Source: CAYIYO01 sp964367715 (GTDB taxonomy: Bacteria > Chlamydiota > Chlamydiia > Chlamydiales > Criblamydiaceae). From it: a stretch of 56,101 nucleotides of DNA. Below, piece by piece: positions 35,293 to 42,955 of the stretch; position 1 is the first letter of the stretch, and each line of letters starts with the position of its first letter. Location: NCBI GenBank assembly GCA_964367715.1, contig CAYIYO010000006.1:1-56101 (forward strand), given 5' to 3'. Both the position numbers and the translations under genes were made by a program. Under the pieces are notes generated by a model. The model ran no database searches, was not told the DNA's origin, and saw only the letters and a list, made by a program, of their open reading frames with translations.

Positions 35293-35914
35293 GTTCCCGC
35301 TCAGTAAGAAATTTTAAAATTTCGCCCCAGCTGTCCACCCGAAGGGTTCCTCCCGGAAAGCGAAAGCTAAGTGTGGGGATTCCTGCTCCTTGTGCCGCAC
35401 GGATCCCATTTTGGGAGTCTTCAATAGCAAGCGCCTCATTAGCACTGACTCCGGTTGCCTGAAGCGCTTTCAAGTAGATCGCTGGATTCGGCTTACTTTG
35501 GGGAAGTCCTTCGGGAGTGATGATGTAATCAAAAAGAGGAAAGAGATTCACTTTTTTCAATACTTCGTATGCAAGAAGTGCCGGCGATGAGGTGACAAGA
35601 GAGATCAGCATCCCTTGCTGTTTTGCGTAACGAATGACCTCTTCAACCCCTGGAAAAGTGAGTGGAGAAAGGACATAGTGATGATGGAGAAGGGTCAAAT
35701 AGCGACTAAAAATCACTTCATACGATTCTTTCCAGCCATATGTCGCTTTTAGCGCCCGTGCAATTTCGGACAAGGAGAACCCTGTGAGTCGATCAAATTC
35801 TTCTTGATTCCCCGTGATCCCTCTTTCCTGAAGAATGTTCAGGTAAGTGCGATAAAGAGCAGGCATGCTGTCGATGATTGTTCCATCCAAATCAATTAAA
35901 AGAGCACGTATCAC
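35279..35914 (-). CDS. HAD-superfamily phosphatase (beta-PGM/GPH type)
   Basis: A 211-residue hydrolase with the four HAD motifs: LLIDLDGTIIDS (nucleophile and acid Asp), SLVTSS, KPNPAIYLKAL (Lys) and ALAIEDSQNGIRAA (Asp). An alpha cap sits after motif I, as in phosphoglycolate phosphatase and beta-phosphoglucomutase. I choose the GTG at 35914: AAGGAG is 7 bases upstream and the codon overlaps the NeuB stop as GTGA, so it is coupled. A TTG two codons earlier is too close to the ribosome site. In this operon it could remove the 9-phosphate from a sugar acid, which is inference. Confidence 0.85.
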   Translation of the reverse strand: MIRALLIDLDGTIIDSMPALYRTYLNILQERGITGNQEEFDRLTGFSLSEIARALKATYGWKESYEVIFSRYLTLLHHHYVLSPLTFPGVEEVIRYAKQQGMLISLVTSSPALLAYEVLKKVNLFPLFDYIITPEGLPQSKPNPAIYLKALQATGVSANEALAIEDSQNGIRAAQGAGIPTLSFRFPGGTLRVDSWGEILKFLTEREHESV

Positions 35915-37482
35915 TGCCAATCTCCTTTTTGTATCCCATCCCCGACAGGAATGGTGCGCGTCGCAATTTTTCCTTCTATCTCAACAATATGACGAGGATG
36001 AATCCCCTGCTGTTGATTTCCCGGACGTAAAATTGCAATATTTTTTCCTTCGCGTAAGGATTGCCCTTTTTCAATCGTTTCTAGCGCTTGAATGCCACGC
36101 CGAGCGAATGCACGTAACTCTTTTTCGGATGCGTCGACCATTTTATAGGAAGAGCCCCGCATTTTTTCTGCTTCACGGATAGCACGAACCATCGCCTTCA
36201 ATTCCTCTGGAGTGACTGCAAAAAAGTGGTCTGGGCCAGGAAGAGTGTTGCTCAACGTAAAATGCTTTTCAATCACTTGTGCGCCTAGGGCGACAGCAGC
36301 GATAGGGGCGATCAATGGATCCCTGCTGTGGTCAGAGAGACCCACTTCGACTTTAAAGCGTTGTTTGAGCCAAGGAATTGTCAATAAATTCATTGAATCA
36401 CTCTCCGCAGGATATTTCGCAGTACATTGAAGAAGGACTAAATCCTTTCCCCTATTTTTATGAAAGAGATCCACTGCCCACGCAATTTCCTCTTCTGTCG
36501 CCGCTCCTGTAGAAAGAATAAGAGGTTTTCCCGATTTTGCTGCGCGCTCGATCAATCGCAAATGATTAATTTCGTAAGAGGCAATTTTGTGTAGGGTAAC
36601 ATGCGGATCAACCACATCAAAATCATTTTCAGAAAATGGCGTCGACATGAAATCGATCCCCTTCTCTTTACAATATGTCGCAATCTCTGCGACCATTTCG
36701 TATGGCATAGATAGGTCTGCGAAAATTGTGGCCATGTCCTCGACTATTCCCGCGTCAGCAAGATAAGAACTGGCTCCTGCATTGTGAACATAGATCGTTT
36801 CCGGACGGTACGTTTGAAATTTCACCGCATCTGCTCCCGCTGCAACAGCCGCGTCAATAAGAGCATATGCCATCGCACGATCGCGCTTGGGAGTTCCCAT
36901 GCGCCAATTCGATCCTGCCTCTGCAATGATGTAAACGTGATTAAAAATCGATTTTTTTGTTGGAGTCAACGCCAATAAATAGCCTCGAATCGCAACTGCA
37001 TCTGCCTCTCCTTCTACTACTTTTTCGTGAGGTCCACTTTCCCGATAGCCCACAGAAAGAAATAATTGATGCGACACCACATTTTCCTCTTTGACTTCGG
37101 CAAAAATATCGTCATAGCCTTGCGCAGCGACCCATGTGTTGATTTCTGTTAGCGCTCGTCCAGCAACGCCTTTTCCACGAAATTCAGGAGCAACCTGAAT
37201 AGAAATCTCACAACAACGGCGATGCGGATCCGTTGGATGCTTTGCAGGCCTAAAACGAATAAAAGCAACACGTTGATTTTCGTTGCGCACAAAAAGCGGG
37301 GGAAGTGATGGAAGTGAAAAATATGCGGTGCAAAATTCAGGATAGAATGCTTCCCATTTTTTCAGCGCCTGGCCAAACGACATGCGCAATGTCAACGGAT
37401 CATTACGCCATTCCATCACAAGCCGTGCATCTTCTTCTATCGGACGTGCACACTCAAAATGCACATCATTTTTTTCATTCAT
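35911..37482 (-). CDS. GNAT acetyltransferase fused to NeuB/PseI-type sugar-acid synthase
   Basis: A 523-residue two-enzyme fusion. Residues about 8-165 are a GNAT domain (VAPEFRGKGVAGRALTEINT, the acetyl-CoA loop; NVVSHQLFLSVGYRESG). Residues about 183-520 are a nonulosonic acid synthase: YIIAEAGSNWRMG, AGADAVKFQTYRPETIY, DFMSTPFSENDFDVV, KIASYEINHLRLI, VGLSDHS and EKHFTL, followed by a C-terminal SAF domain (RRGIQALETIEKGQSLREG). NeuB/PseI join phosphoenolpyruvate to an amino sugar; PseH is a GNAT in the pseudaminic pathway. The ATG at 37482 has AAGGA at the right distance. It overlaps the upstream and downstream genes by a few bases. Confidence 0.9.
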   Translation of the reverse strand: MNEKNDVHFECARPIEEDARLVMEWRNDPLTLRMSFGQALKKWEAFYPEFCTAYFSLPSLPPLFVRNENQRVAFIRFRPAKHPTDPHRRCCEISIQVAPEFRGKGVAGRALTEINTWVAAQGYDDIFAEVKEENVVSHQLFLSVGYRESGPHEKVVEGEADAVAIRGYLLALTPTKKSIFNHVYIIAEAGSNWRMGTPKRDRAMAYALIDAAVAAGADAVKFQTYRPETIYVHNAGASSYLADAGIVEDMATIFADLSMPYEMVAEIATYCKEKGIDFMSTPFSENDFDVVDPHVTLHKIASYEINHLRLIERAAKSGKPLILSTGAATEEEIAWAVDLFHKNRGKDLVLLQCTAKYPAESDSMNLLTIPWLKQRFKVEVGLSDHSRDPLIAPIAAVALGAQVIEKHFTLSNTLPGPDHFFAVTPEELKAMVRAIREAEKMRGSSYKMVDASEKELRAFARRGIQALETIEKGQSLREGKNIAILRPGNQQQGIHPRHIVEIEGKIATRTIPVGDGIQKGDWQ

Positions 37483-38239
37483 GTGCATTTCCTTTTACTG
37501 TTTTCTGCAAAACATGTGCATTGATTGCCCTCCACTCTGGATGCGCGTCCATTGCATCTAGAATACAATGAAAAGTAAATTCTTTATTTTTTGAATAAAG
37601 CTCTTTCAAAAGCAGCGTAATCAATTGTAAATCTTCTTCGGTATCTACCGTCCATCGATGCATCGACTCATCCGCACGCCACTTCATTTGTCCTAACTGA
37701 TAACGATCAGGCCGACGATAAATGTAAGGAGTGACATGCTCGCGTTCCTCTGGATCCTGCGCATGATGCGCGGCTTGTTCCAACGCGTTAAAAGAAAATA
37801 CCTCAACGTCCATCCCGCGAGGATAGGTTCTTTCTAATGTGTTAGAGAGATAATCTTGTTGGGGATAATTCCTAAGATAAGAAGCGACTGCTTCGTCGAC
37901 CACTGCTGGATCAATCAACGGACAATCGGCAGTGATACGCACAACTACCGCTGCATTGGTAGCGAGGGCTGCTTGGTAATAGCGGTCGAGCACATTCTCT
38001 TCACTCCCGCGAAAATAGGCAACTTTATTTTTTTTACAGAAGTCGACGACTTGATCGTCCAAAGGATTCGTCGTCGTGGCGATCATCAGGGCGTCGGCCT
38101 GTGTGCAGCGGCTAAGACGTTCAACCAGATAACTTAAAAGCGGACGAGCATTCACTTCTTTTAGTAATTTGCCGGGAAGGCGTGTCGATCCCATGCGTGC
38201 TTGAACGATAATGACTGTGCGGGGATGTGAATTAAACAT
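37475..38239 (-). CDS. SpsF-like cytidylyltransferase (CMP-sugar-acid synthesis)
   Basis: A 254-residue GT-A-type nucleotidyltransferase. The N-terminus VIIVQARMGSTRLPGKLLKE is diagnostic for the SpsF/acylneuraminate cytidylyltransferase group; ITADCPLIDPAVVDEAVASY holds the metal aspartate, and HRWTVDTEEDLQLI is the later conserved block. It probably activates a keto-sugar acid made by the next gene with CTP. It is the first gene of the cassette. Its only ribosome site (GAGG) is inside a hairpin. Confidence 0.86.
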   Translation of the reverse strand: MFNSHPRTVIIVQARMGSTRLPGKLLKEVNARPLLSYLVERLSRCTQADALMIATTTNPLDDQVVDFCKKNKVAYFRGSEENVLDRYYQAALATNAAVVVRITADCPLIDPAVVDEAVASYLRNYPQQDYLSNTLERTYPRGMDVEVFSFNALEQAAHHAQDPEEREHVTPYIYRRPDRYQLGQMKWRADESMHRWTVDTEEDLQLITLLLKELYSKNKEFTFHCILDAMDAHPEWRAINAHVLQKTVKGNAHE

Positions 38240-38267
38240 AGGCTAGCCTCTATCAATAGGCTAGCCT
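38240..38267 (-). promoter_or_regulatory. hairpin covering the spsF-like gene's ribosome binding site
   Basis: Two copies of the self-complementary AGGCTAGCCT (38240-38249 and 38258-38267) are separated by 8 bases and form a perfect 10-bp stem. On the minus strand GAGG of the first gene of the cassette falls at the stem base, 7 bases before its ATG. It could also serve as a terminator for hctB. Confidence 0.55.
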
Positions 38268-38293
38268 AACCAGGAGGGTAATATCAAGAAAAT

Positions 38294-38692
38294 TTATACC
38301 AGACTTTTGCCTGGACGTTTTTTATTTAACTTATTAACCATCATACGTTTAAAACCTTCTGCCGTTTGAACTTTTCCCAATTTGCGCAGAGAGTTTCTTT
38401 TTGGATGAGAAAGAGCCGTGGTTTTTAGCGGTTTTACCTCAGAAACTGCCTTTTTTGGAGCAACAACAGGAGCTGTTTTTTTAACAATTGGAGCAGCTTT
38501 AGAAGGAGCTTTAGGTTTAGGGGCAACTTTTGCCACGCTCTTTTTATGACAACGCGCTTCTTTTACTACCTTTTTTGCAGGGACAGCAACTTTTGCAGGC
38601 AATTTTTTCTTAGGGGCGACACTTTTTAAGGCGACCGCTTTTTTTGCTGGCGCTTTAGAAACGACTTTTTTGATCACTTTTTTAGGTGGCAT
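38294..38692 (-). CDS. hctB: histone H1-like protein Hc2 (HctB type)
   Basis: A 132-residue, very basic protein made largely of Lys, Ala, Val and Pro in loose repeats (KKVIKKVVSKAPAKKAVA, SKAAPIVKKTAPVV), like the Hc2 proteins that compact DNA in chlamydial elementary bodies. The last ~35 residues (RNSLRKLGKVQTAEGFKRMM) are less repetitive and resemble the conserved C-terminus. GGAGG precedes the ATG. It is adjacent to pepA as in Chlamydia (CT046-CT045). It is probably expressed late in development. Confidence 0.9.
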   Translation of the reverse strand: MPPKKVIKKVVSKAPAKKAVALKSVAPKKKLPAKVAVPAKKVVKEARCHKKSVAKVAPKPKAPSKAAPIVKKTAPVVAPKKAVSEVKPLKTTALSHPKRNSLRKLGKVQTAEGFKRMMVNKLNKKRPGKSLV

Positions 38693-38771
38693 TTGGCCCC
38701 TCCTCTCTTTACAGACAATCTGTTAAAGAAGAAGCAACTTCCATGCCAACCTGAACTATTGGATTTGCCTG

Positions 38772-38877
38772 TATACACAAGTTGTCTATAACTATCACGA
38801 CGCCTTTGATAAGGTTTTTATTGCTACCATGATAATGGATTTTGGCATTTTTGGGAGTCCAAAGTAAGTAACGATTT
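38772..38877. repeat. spacer with A-type arm stub and ATCACG-TTTGATAAGG repeat
   Basis: TATACACAAG (38772-38781) is a stub of an A-type arm. It is followed by TATCACGACGCCTTTGATAA, similar to 9485-9505 and 56065-56085, and by TTTGGCATTTTTGGG. No gene is visible. Confidence 0.5.
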
Positions 38878-38923
38878 GTATCAGGCTCAAAGAGCCGGCA
38901 TACCGGCTCTTTGAGCCTGATAC
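38878..38923. repeat. E-type perfect palindrome (46 bp)
   Basis: A 21-base arm containing ATCAGGCTCAAAGAGCCGG is mirrored exactly around a four-base centre. Outside it TAACGA and TCGTTA extend the pairing. A half copy (ATCAGGCTCAAAGAGCCGGC) is at 44395-44414. Confidence 0.75.
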
Positions 38924-38967
38924 TATTCGTTACCTATTTTGAACGATGAAAATGTCCGAACTGTAGT

Positions 38968-38987
38968 CCCTCGCCTAAAGGCGAGGG
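38968..38987. repeat. hairpin CCCTCGCCT-AA-AGGCGAGGG, IS200/IS605-end-like
   Basis: A perfect 9-bp stem followed by GCTT. The core CTCGCCTAAAGGC is also the 5' end of the omega-RNA-like sequence at 52888. Such hairpins occur at ends of IS200/IS605 and IscB-type elements. No transposase gene is near. Confidence 0.5.
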
Positions 38988-39019
38988 CTTATTGAGGTAA
39001 AGAAATGACAAGGTCACCC

Positions 39020-39033
39020 CACTCCATAAGCCG
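39020..39033. repeat. REP-like motif ACTCCATAAGCCG
   Basis: Third copy of the motif seen near 4000-4013 and, inverted, near 23746. The rest of the 38924-39098 spacer shows no gene. Confidence 0.45.
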
Positions 39034-39090
39034 CTGGGACGAGGTTTGGAATGGAGGAGGTATTAGCTTTAACGGTAAAATGTGGTAGAG

Positions 39091-39117
39091 CGATTACCTT
39101 ATGCAGAAAGGTAATCG
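39091..39117 (-). terminator. hairpin at the end of pepA, possible terminator
   Basis: CGATTACCTT and AAGGTAATCG form a 10-bp stem with a 7-base loop overlapping the pepA stop. No T run follows on the minus strand. Confidence 0.4.
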
Positions 39118-40601
39118 ATCATTAGGCGGACCCCTGTTCCGGTTGCATTTTTAGGAAGGTAGGCTCTTCCTTCCGACAAAAAGGCAGTTCCAGCAATGTC
39201 CATATGTGCCCATGGAGTTTCGCCAACAAACTCTTGCAAGAAGAGTGCTGCCGTGATGGAACCGGCTGCTCTTCCCCCAATGTTGTTGAGGTCGGCAACA
39301 TCTGATTTCAGTTTTTTCTTATATTCTTCATGTAGTGGAAGACGCCATACGCGTTCGAATGTGCGTTCTCCTGCTTTGGATAGGTCAGCAGATAATTTGT
39401 CATCATTGCTCATCATTCCAGTGGTTTCTTCCCCTAACGCAATGACCATTGCACCTGTCAGTGTTGCGAAGTCAACAATACGAGAAGGCTTCAGATTTTT
39501 TACAGTGTACGCAAGAGCGTCCGCTAAAATGAGGCGGCCTTCTGCATCGGTATTTCCAATTTCTACAGTCTTTCCAAGATAACTCTTATACACATCGCCA
39601 GGCTTGAAGCTGTGTCCACTAATACTATTTTCTGTTGTTGGGACCACAGCAGTCACATTACGCTTCAGCTTTAGTGCTGCAGCGGCACGTACCGTACAGA
39701 GAGCAGCTGCTGCGCCACTCATGTCTTGACGCATGGTTTCCATGCTCCCTGTCGGTTTAAGATTTAACCCACCCGTATCGTATGTGACGCCTTTTCCAAC
39801 AACAACCGTATGATCTTTCGACTTTGGATCGCCTTTGTATTCGACAATGATGAAAGCGGGATCGACGGAAGAGCCGCGTCCAACTGCGAGGAGAAGACCC
39901 ATGCCTTCTTTTTCAATACGCTTTTTATCAAAAACTGTCGTTTTGACGTTTGCGTAGTCTTTTTGAATCTGCTGCGCAAATTTTCCGAGGTATTGGGGGG
40001 TGATTAAATCTGCATTTTGGTTGATCAGATCCCGCGCATGGTAGACGGAATCGCTAATTAAAATGCTATCATTGATCACTGCTTTACTCGCTGCTGTGGC
40101 TCCGACTAACGTTACTTTTTTCAAAAGTACAGGAGGTTTTTCTCTAATCGATTCATTTTTGTGAAGCGTGAAGAGGTAGTTAGAAAGGAGGAGTCCTTCG
40201 ACCACCCCTTTCGTCACATCTTGTTCTTTTAAAGAAGTATTCGTGGGTAGAACTATTGTAATCGCAGTCAACTTTTTTTGTTGTGCAAGCTTTGCTACGG
40301 CGGAGTAGGCGCGACGTAGATGTTCCACATTCTCCTTTTCCTTTTCTCCGAGACCCAACAGGACGACACGTGACTCTGTTTCTCCATTTTTTAGATAAAT
40401 GAGGGCACATTCCCCTTCTTTTCCTTTAAAATCTCCACTCTCTATTAGAGGGGCAACATCCGCTTTCATTAAAGAGGCATCGGCAGCCGCTTTAATTCCC
40501 TTCTTTTCTTTCCAAAAAGGAAGGACAAGAAGATCAGATTTTTTTCTTTTTGCAGGTTTATCTAAGCAGGTGAATTCGATTGTCATTTTCGGTCTGTCCA
40601 T
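39099..40601 (-). CDS. pepA: leucyl aminopeptidase, M17 family
   Basis: A 500-residue di-metal aminopeptidase. The N-terminal macro-like domain is followed by the catalytic domain with VVGKGVTYDTGGLNLKPTGS (metal Lys and Asp), MRQDMSGAAAALC, the signature NTDAEGRLILADAL and DFATLTGAMVIALG. It releases N-terminal amino acids from peptides in the cytoplasm. Placement between ssb and hctB is the same as in Chlamydia (CT045). Start could be the second ATG five codons in; neither has a good ribosome site. Confidence 0.95.
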   Translation of the reverse strand: MDRPKMTIEFTCLDKPAKRKKSDLLVLPFWKEKKGIKAAADASLMKADVAPLIESGDFKGKEGECALIYLKNGETESRVVLLGLGEKEKENVEHLRRAYSAVAKLAQQKKLTAITIVLPTNTSLKEQDVTKGVVEGLLLSNYLFTLHKNESIREKPPVLLKKVTLVGATAASKAVINDSILISDSVYHARDLINQNADLITPQYLGKFAQQIQKDYANVKTTVFDKKRIEKEGMGLLLAVGRGSSVDPAFIIVEYKGDPKSKDHTVVVGKGVTYDTGGLNLKPTGSMETMRQDMSGAAAALCTVRAAAALKLKRNVTAVVPTTENSISGHSFKPGDVYKSYLGKTVEIGNTDAEGRLILADALAYTVKNLKPSRIVDFATLTGAMVIALGEETTGMMSNDDKLSADLSKAGERTFERVWRLPLHEEYKKKLKSDVADLNNIGGRAAGSITAALFLQEFVGETPWAHMDIAGTAFLSEGRAYLPKNATGTGVRLMIDYLSA

Positions 40602-40613
40602 TGGTTAAATTCT

Positions 40614-41123
40614 TCAGAATGGGATAGGTTCTTCTTCGTTTTGTCCGTGGTCGTCTGACATTCCATTGAATGCATGTGCCGGCTGTTGCGGAGCTGCTTT
40701 GAACGCTGTCGGAGCGTTCGTATAACCCGAAGCCATTCCGCCCTGGTATCCGCCTTGAGAAACACCGGAATCATTTTTTTGATAAGACTGTTGTCCTTCT
40801 CCGTCAGATTTTTCTCCCAATGGAACGAAATGGAGACTGCGAACAGTTGCTTCATAAGAAATTTGTGGTTGCCCATTTTTGTCTGTGTAGATGTCCAATT
40901 TATTCATTTCAGCCACAGCGTAGCAAGGCTTGCCTTTTTTAAAATGAACTAATAACTTGTCGTATTGATCGCCCCAGATTGTCAACGCCCACCAAATTGT
41001 GTCGTCTTGTCCATTTTTTCTAACACGTGTTGCCACGCGGAGTTTCCAAAGCTTCTGTCCGCCTGGAGTAAAACGTTGTTCAGGGTCTGCCCCTAAGTAG
41101 CCGATAATATGCAGTAAATTCAT
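40614..41123 (-). CDS. ssb: single-stranded DNA-binding protein
   Basis: A 169-residue SSB. The OB fold covers residues 1-105 (MNLLHIIGYLGADPEQRFTP, WKLRVATR, TIWWALTIWGDQYDKL), then a Gly/Gln/Ala-rich linker and the acidic tip EEEPIPF that binds repair and replication partners. AAGGGA lies 6 bases before the ATG at 41123. The same frame is open another 83 codons upstream, but that stretch crosses the slc1 terminator and is not SSB-like. The order is as in Chlamydia (CT044). Confidence 0.95.
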   Translation of the reverse strand: MNLLHIIGYLGADPEQRFTPGGQKLWKLRVATRVRKNGQDDTIWWALTIWGDQYDKLLVHFKKGKPCYAVAEMNKLDIYTDKNGQPQISYEATVRSLHFVPLGEKSDGEGQQSYQKNDSGVSQGGYQGGMASGYTNAPTAFKAAPQQPAHAFNGMSDDHGQNEEEPIPF

Positions 41124-41200
41124 CGTATATCCCTTAATTTTTGAGGTGATGTATCCCACAATTAAACCCCACAACCGGATTTTATACCATAAATTTCGGC

Positions 41201-41235
41201 AAAAAAAAAGCGGCGAATGTCGCCGCTTTTTTTTA
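41201..41235 (-). terminator. intrinsic terminator after the slc1-like gene
   Basis: AGCGGCGA (41209-41216) and TCGCCGCT (41220-41227) form an 8-bp GC stem with a 3-base loop, flanked by A and T runs on both sides. It can end transcription in either direction and separates slc1 from ssb. Confidence 0.85.
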
Positions 41236-41256
41236 AAAAATGAATCTATAAAAAGA

Positions 41257-41790
41257 TTAAACTTTAATAAAACCTTCGCCTGGTTTTTTAGGAAACTGAG
41301 GCATTTCCTTTTGATTTCCGTCTTTTTGTTGTTGTTTCTGTGCAATAGGACCTTTATCTTCAGAAGGTTCACGACCTTCTTTGATGTCTAGGCACATACG
41401 GCGCCATTTTTCTACCGTCTCAACATATAAAGGAGCAAAGGCACGGAGTGCTGAAGAGACAGCGTGTTCCATATCAAGCGTGCAATGCATCAAAATAAGT
41501 TCTTCTTTTGTCGCCACACCACAGCCGCCTCCTGCCATTTGACCACCTAACATCGATCCTTCGAGCAGGCGTTCGTAAAGCTTTAGACGTGCTTTGTCAT
41601 CGCTTGGAAGACCATCAAGCAATGGAGAATACACGTACATGCGCTTTGAATTTGGTTCGTATGTGATGTGCATCGAGAATTCATCATCGATACCAAGAAT
41701 ACATGTGTTGTTTTCATCAAAATCAAGACCTTCGAGACCTAATTCTTTTCCGAATTCTTTAAGATTGTCTCTGGCGTTTTCTATAGACAT
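41257..41790 (-). CDS. type III secretion chaperone, Slc1-like
   Basis: A 177-residue protein closely resembling chlamydial Slc1 (CT043), the chaperone of Tarp and other early effectors. Shared blocks: NARDNLKEFGKELGLEGLDF, ENNTCILGIDDEFSMHITYE, YVYSPLLDGLP and LYERLLEGSMLGGQMAGGGC then GVATKEELILMHC. The fold is the SycE/CesT dimeric chaperone type. The C-terminal ~35 residues are Gln/Lys/Pro-rich and probably disordered. CGGAGG is upstream of the ATG. It shows that the organism has a type III secretion system. It keeps the slc1-ssb-pepA-hctB order. Confidence 0.9.
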   Translation of the reverse strand: MSIENARDNLKEFGKELGLEGLDFDENNTCILGIDDEFSMHITYEPNSKRMYVYSPLLDGLPSDDKARLKLYERLLEGSMLGGQMAGGGCGVATKEELILMHCTLDMEHAVSSALRAFAPLYVETVEKWRRMCLDIKEGREPSEDKGPIAQKQQQKDGNQKEMPQFPKKPGEGFIKV

Positions 41791-41981
41791 AAGTGCCTCC
41801 GTGAAATTTTATATTTTTGTGATTGATAGGGTACTCGAATGGGCGAACAGTCCTATGCAACACGTCTTTTTTATAATTATATTGCTGAAATACAATACAA
41901 AGCAAATACAATTCATCTCAGCTTTTACAGAATAAGATGATAGTAAAGAAAGGGTTAAGATCCCTCTCTTTTGGACACTTT

Positions 41982-42698
41982 TTAGCTGTTAAGAACTGCT
42001 AGAATATGCTCGCATCCTATTTTTCCGCAATTGCATCCAACAGGATCGCCCAGAAAAACAGAATACTGCTCATCTAAATCCAATTTATTGCTGACAAGGT
42101 AAAGATGATTCCCTTTTGACTCAATTTGCCACTGCTCAAACCTAAGATCTTCATCATCAACAAGCTCTTCAATTTCTACCACTTCTTCCGATAAAACAGA
42201 CTCTAACTTTGTTCCTGTTTCTAGTCCTAAATGAATCGCCCTTGCAATTTGACAATGAGGACAATTGCAATGAGGCTCTGGCTGAGGAAGAGTAGGAGAT
42301 TCATGAGGAATCAGTACTTTTGCGACGGCGGCAATTTTATTCCTAACCTCTTCAGGAAAATCAGGTAGGTGCGCCATCTCTGGATTATGTTGCATGCTAG
42401 TGTTGAAGTGTTCGAAAGCGGGATTCCCCTCTTCACTGTGAAGAAGAGAGGCCAGTTGAATTTGTGGGCCTTCAGATACCTGTGCAGCAACTTTTCCTTC
42501 GTTTTGCAAAAAATCAGCATGGGCGACAAAAATCGATTCCACTAATGCGTGAGAAAGGTCGGGAATGGAAAGGCTCGTATTTTGAACAAGGTCGATAATT
42601 AAAATAGAGTCTTGATAACGAATCGCTTTTATCTGATCCCAACTCGTCGAAATATAAGGAGGCAAAGAAAGAAATTTTTTATTAATCATGTAGTTCAT
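41982..42698 (-). CDS. hypothetical protein with paired cysteine motifs, beside phoH
   Basis: A 238-residue soluble protein. The first ~80 residues look like a beta-rich fold (YISTSWDQIKAIRYQDSILI). Cysteine motifs are HCNCPHCQIARAI near residues 143-155 and a C-terminal CNCGKIGCEHILAVL (about 222-236) that resembles a SWIM-type zinc site. An acidic stretch (EEVVEIEELVDDEDL) lies between. AAGGAG stands before the ATG at 42698; the open frame continues upstream into a repeat arm. It is divergent from phoH. In Chlamydia an uncharacterised protein is also found next to phoH (CT016), which may be the homologue. Function is unknown; nucleic acid binding is plausible. Confidence 0.72.
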   Translation of the reverse strand: MNYMINKKFLSLPPYISTSWDQIKAIRYQDSILIIDLVQNTSLSIPDLSHALVESIFVAHADFLQNEGKVAAQVSEGPQIQLASLLHSEEGNPAFEHFNTSMQHNPEMAHLPDFPEEVRNKIAAVAKVLIPHESPTLPQPEPHCNCPHCQIARAIHLGLETGTKLESVLSEEVVEIEELVDDEDLRFEQWQIESKGNHLYLVSNKLDLDEQYSVFLGDPVGCNCGKIGCEHILAVLNS

Positions 42699-42715
42699 CT
42701 GACGCTCCTTTATTT

Positions 42716-42747
42716 TATACATAAGTGAAATCAAGAATCGGTTTTTA
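42716..42747. repeat. A-type single arm
   Basis: TATACATAAGTGAAATCAAG followed by AATCGGTTTTT matches the left arm of the element at 9319. It lies in the divergent spacer between the Cys-rich orphan and phoH. Confidence 0.65.
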
Positions 42748-42955
42748 TAAATAGTGATGACAACTTGGATTGTTTAATCATTGTTCATTTGCGATTGTAA
42801 CTTTATCGATCAATTTAAGTCAACTTTTTTAGCAATCAAACCGTTTGATTGCTAAAAACAACCCCCTTCACTTTTTTCTCTTCCCTCCTAAACTTCCTCC
42901 ATATATAAAAATGAAATTTACCTCTACCTCAAACATGTACTACCAGGAGTGACTT

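Noticed and set aside
41124..41372. 83-codon N-terminal extension of SSB
   Set aside because: It spans a strong intrinsic terminator and the end of the slc1-like gene; SSB starts at MNLLHIIGYL with AAGGGA upstream.
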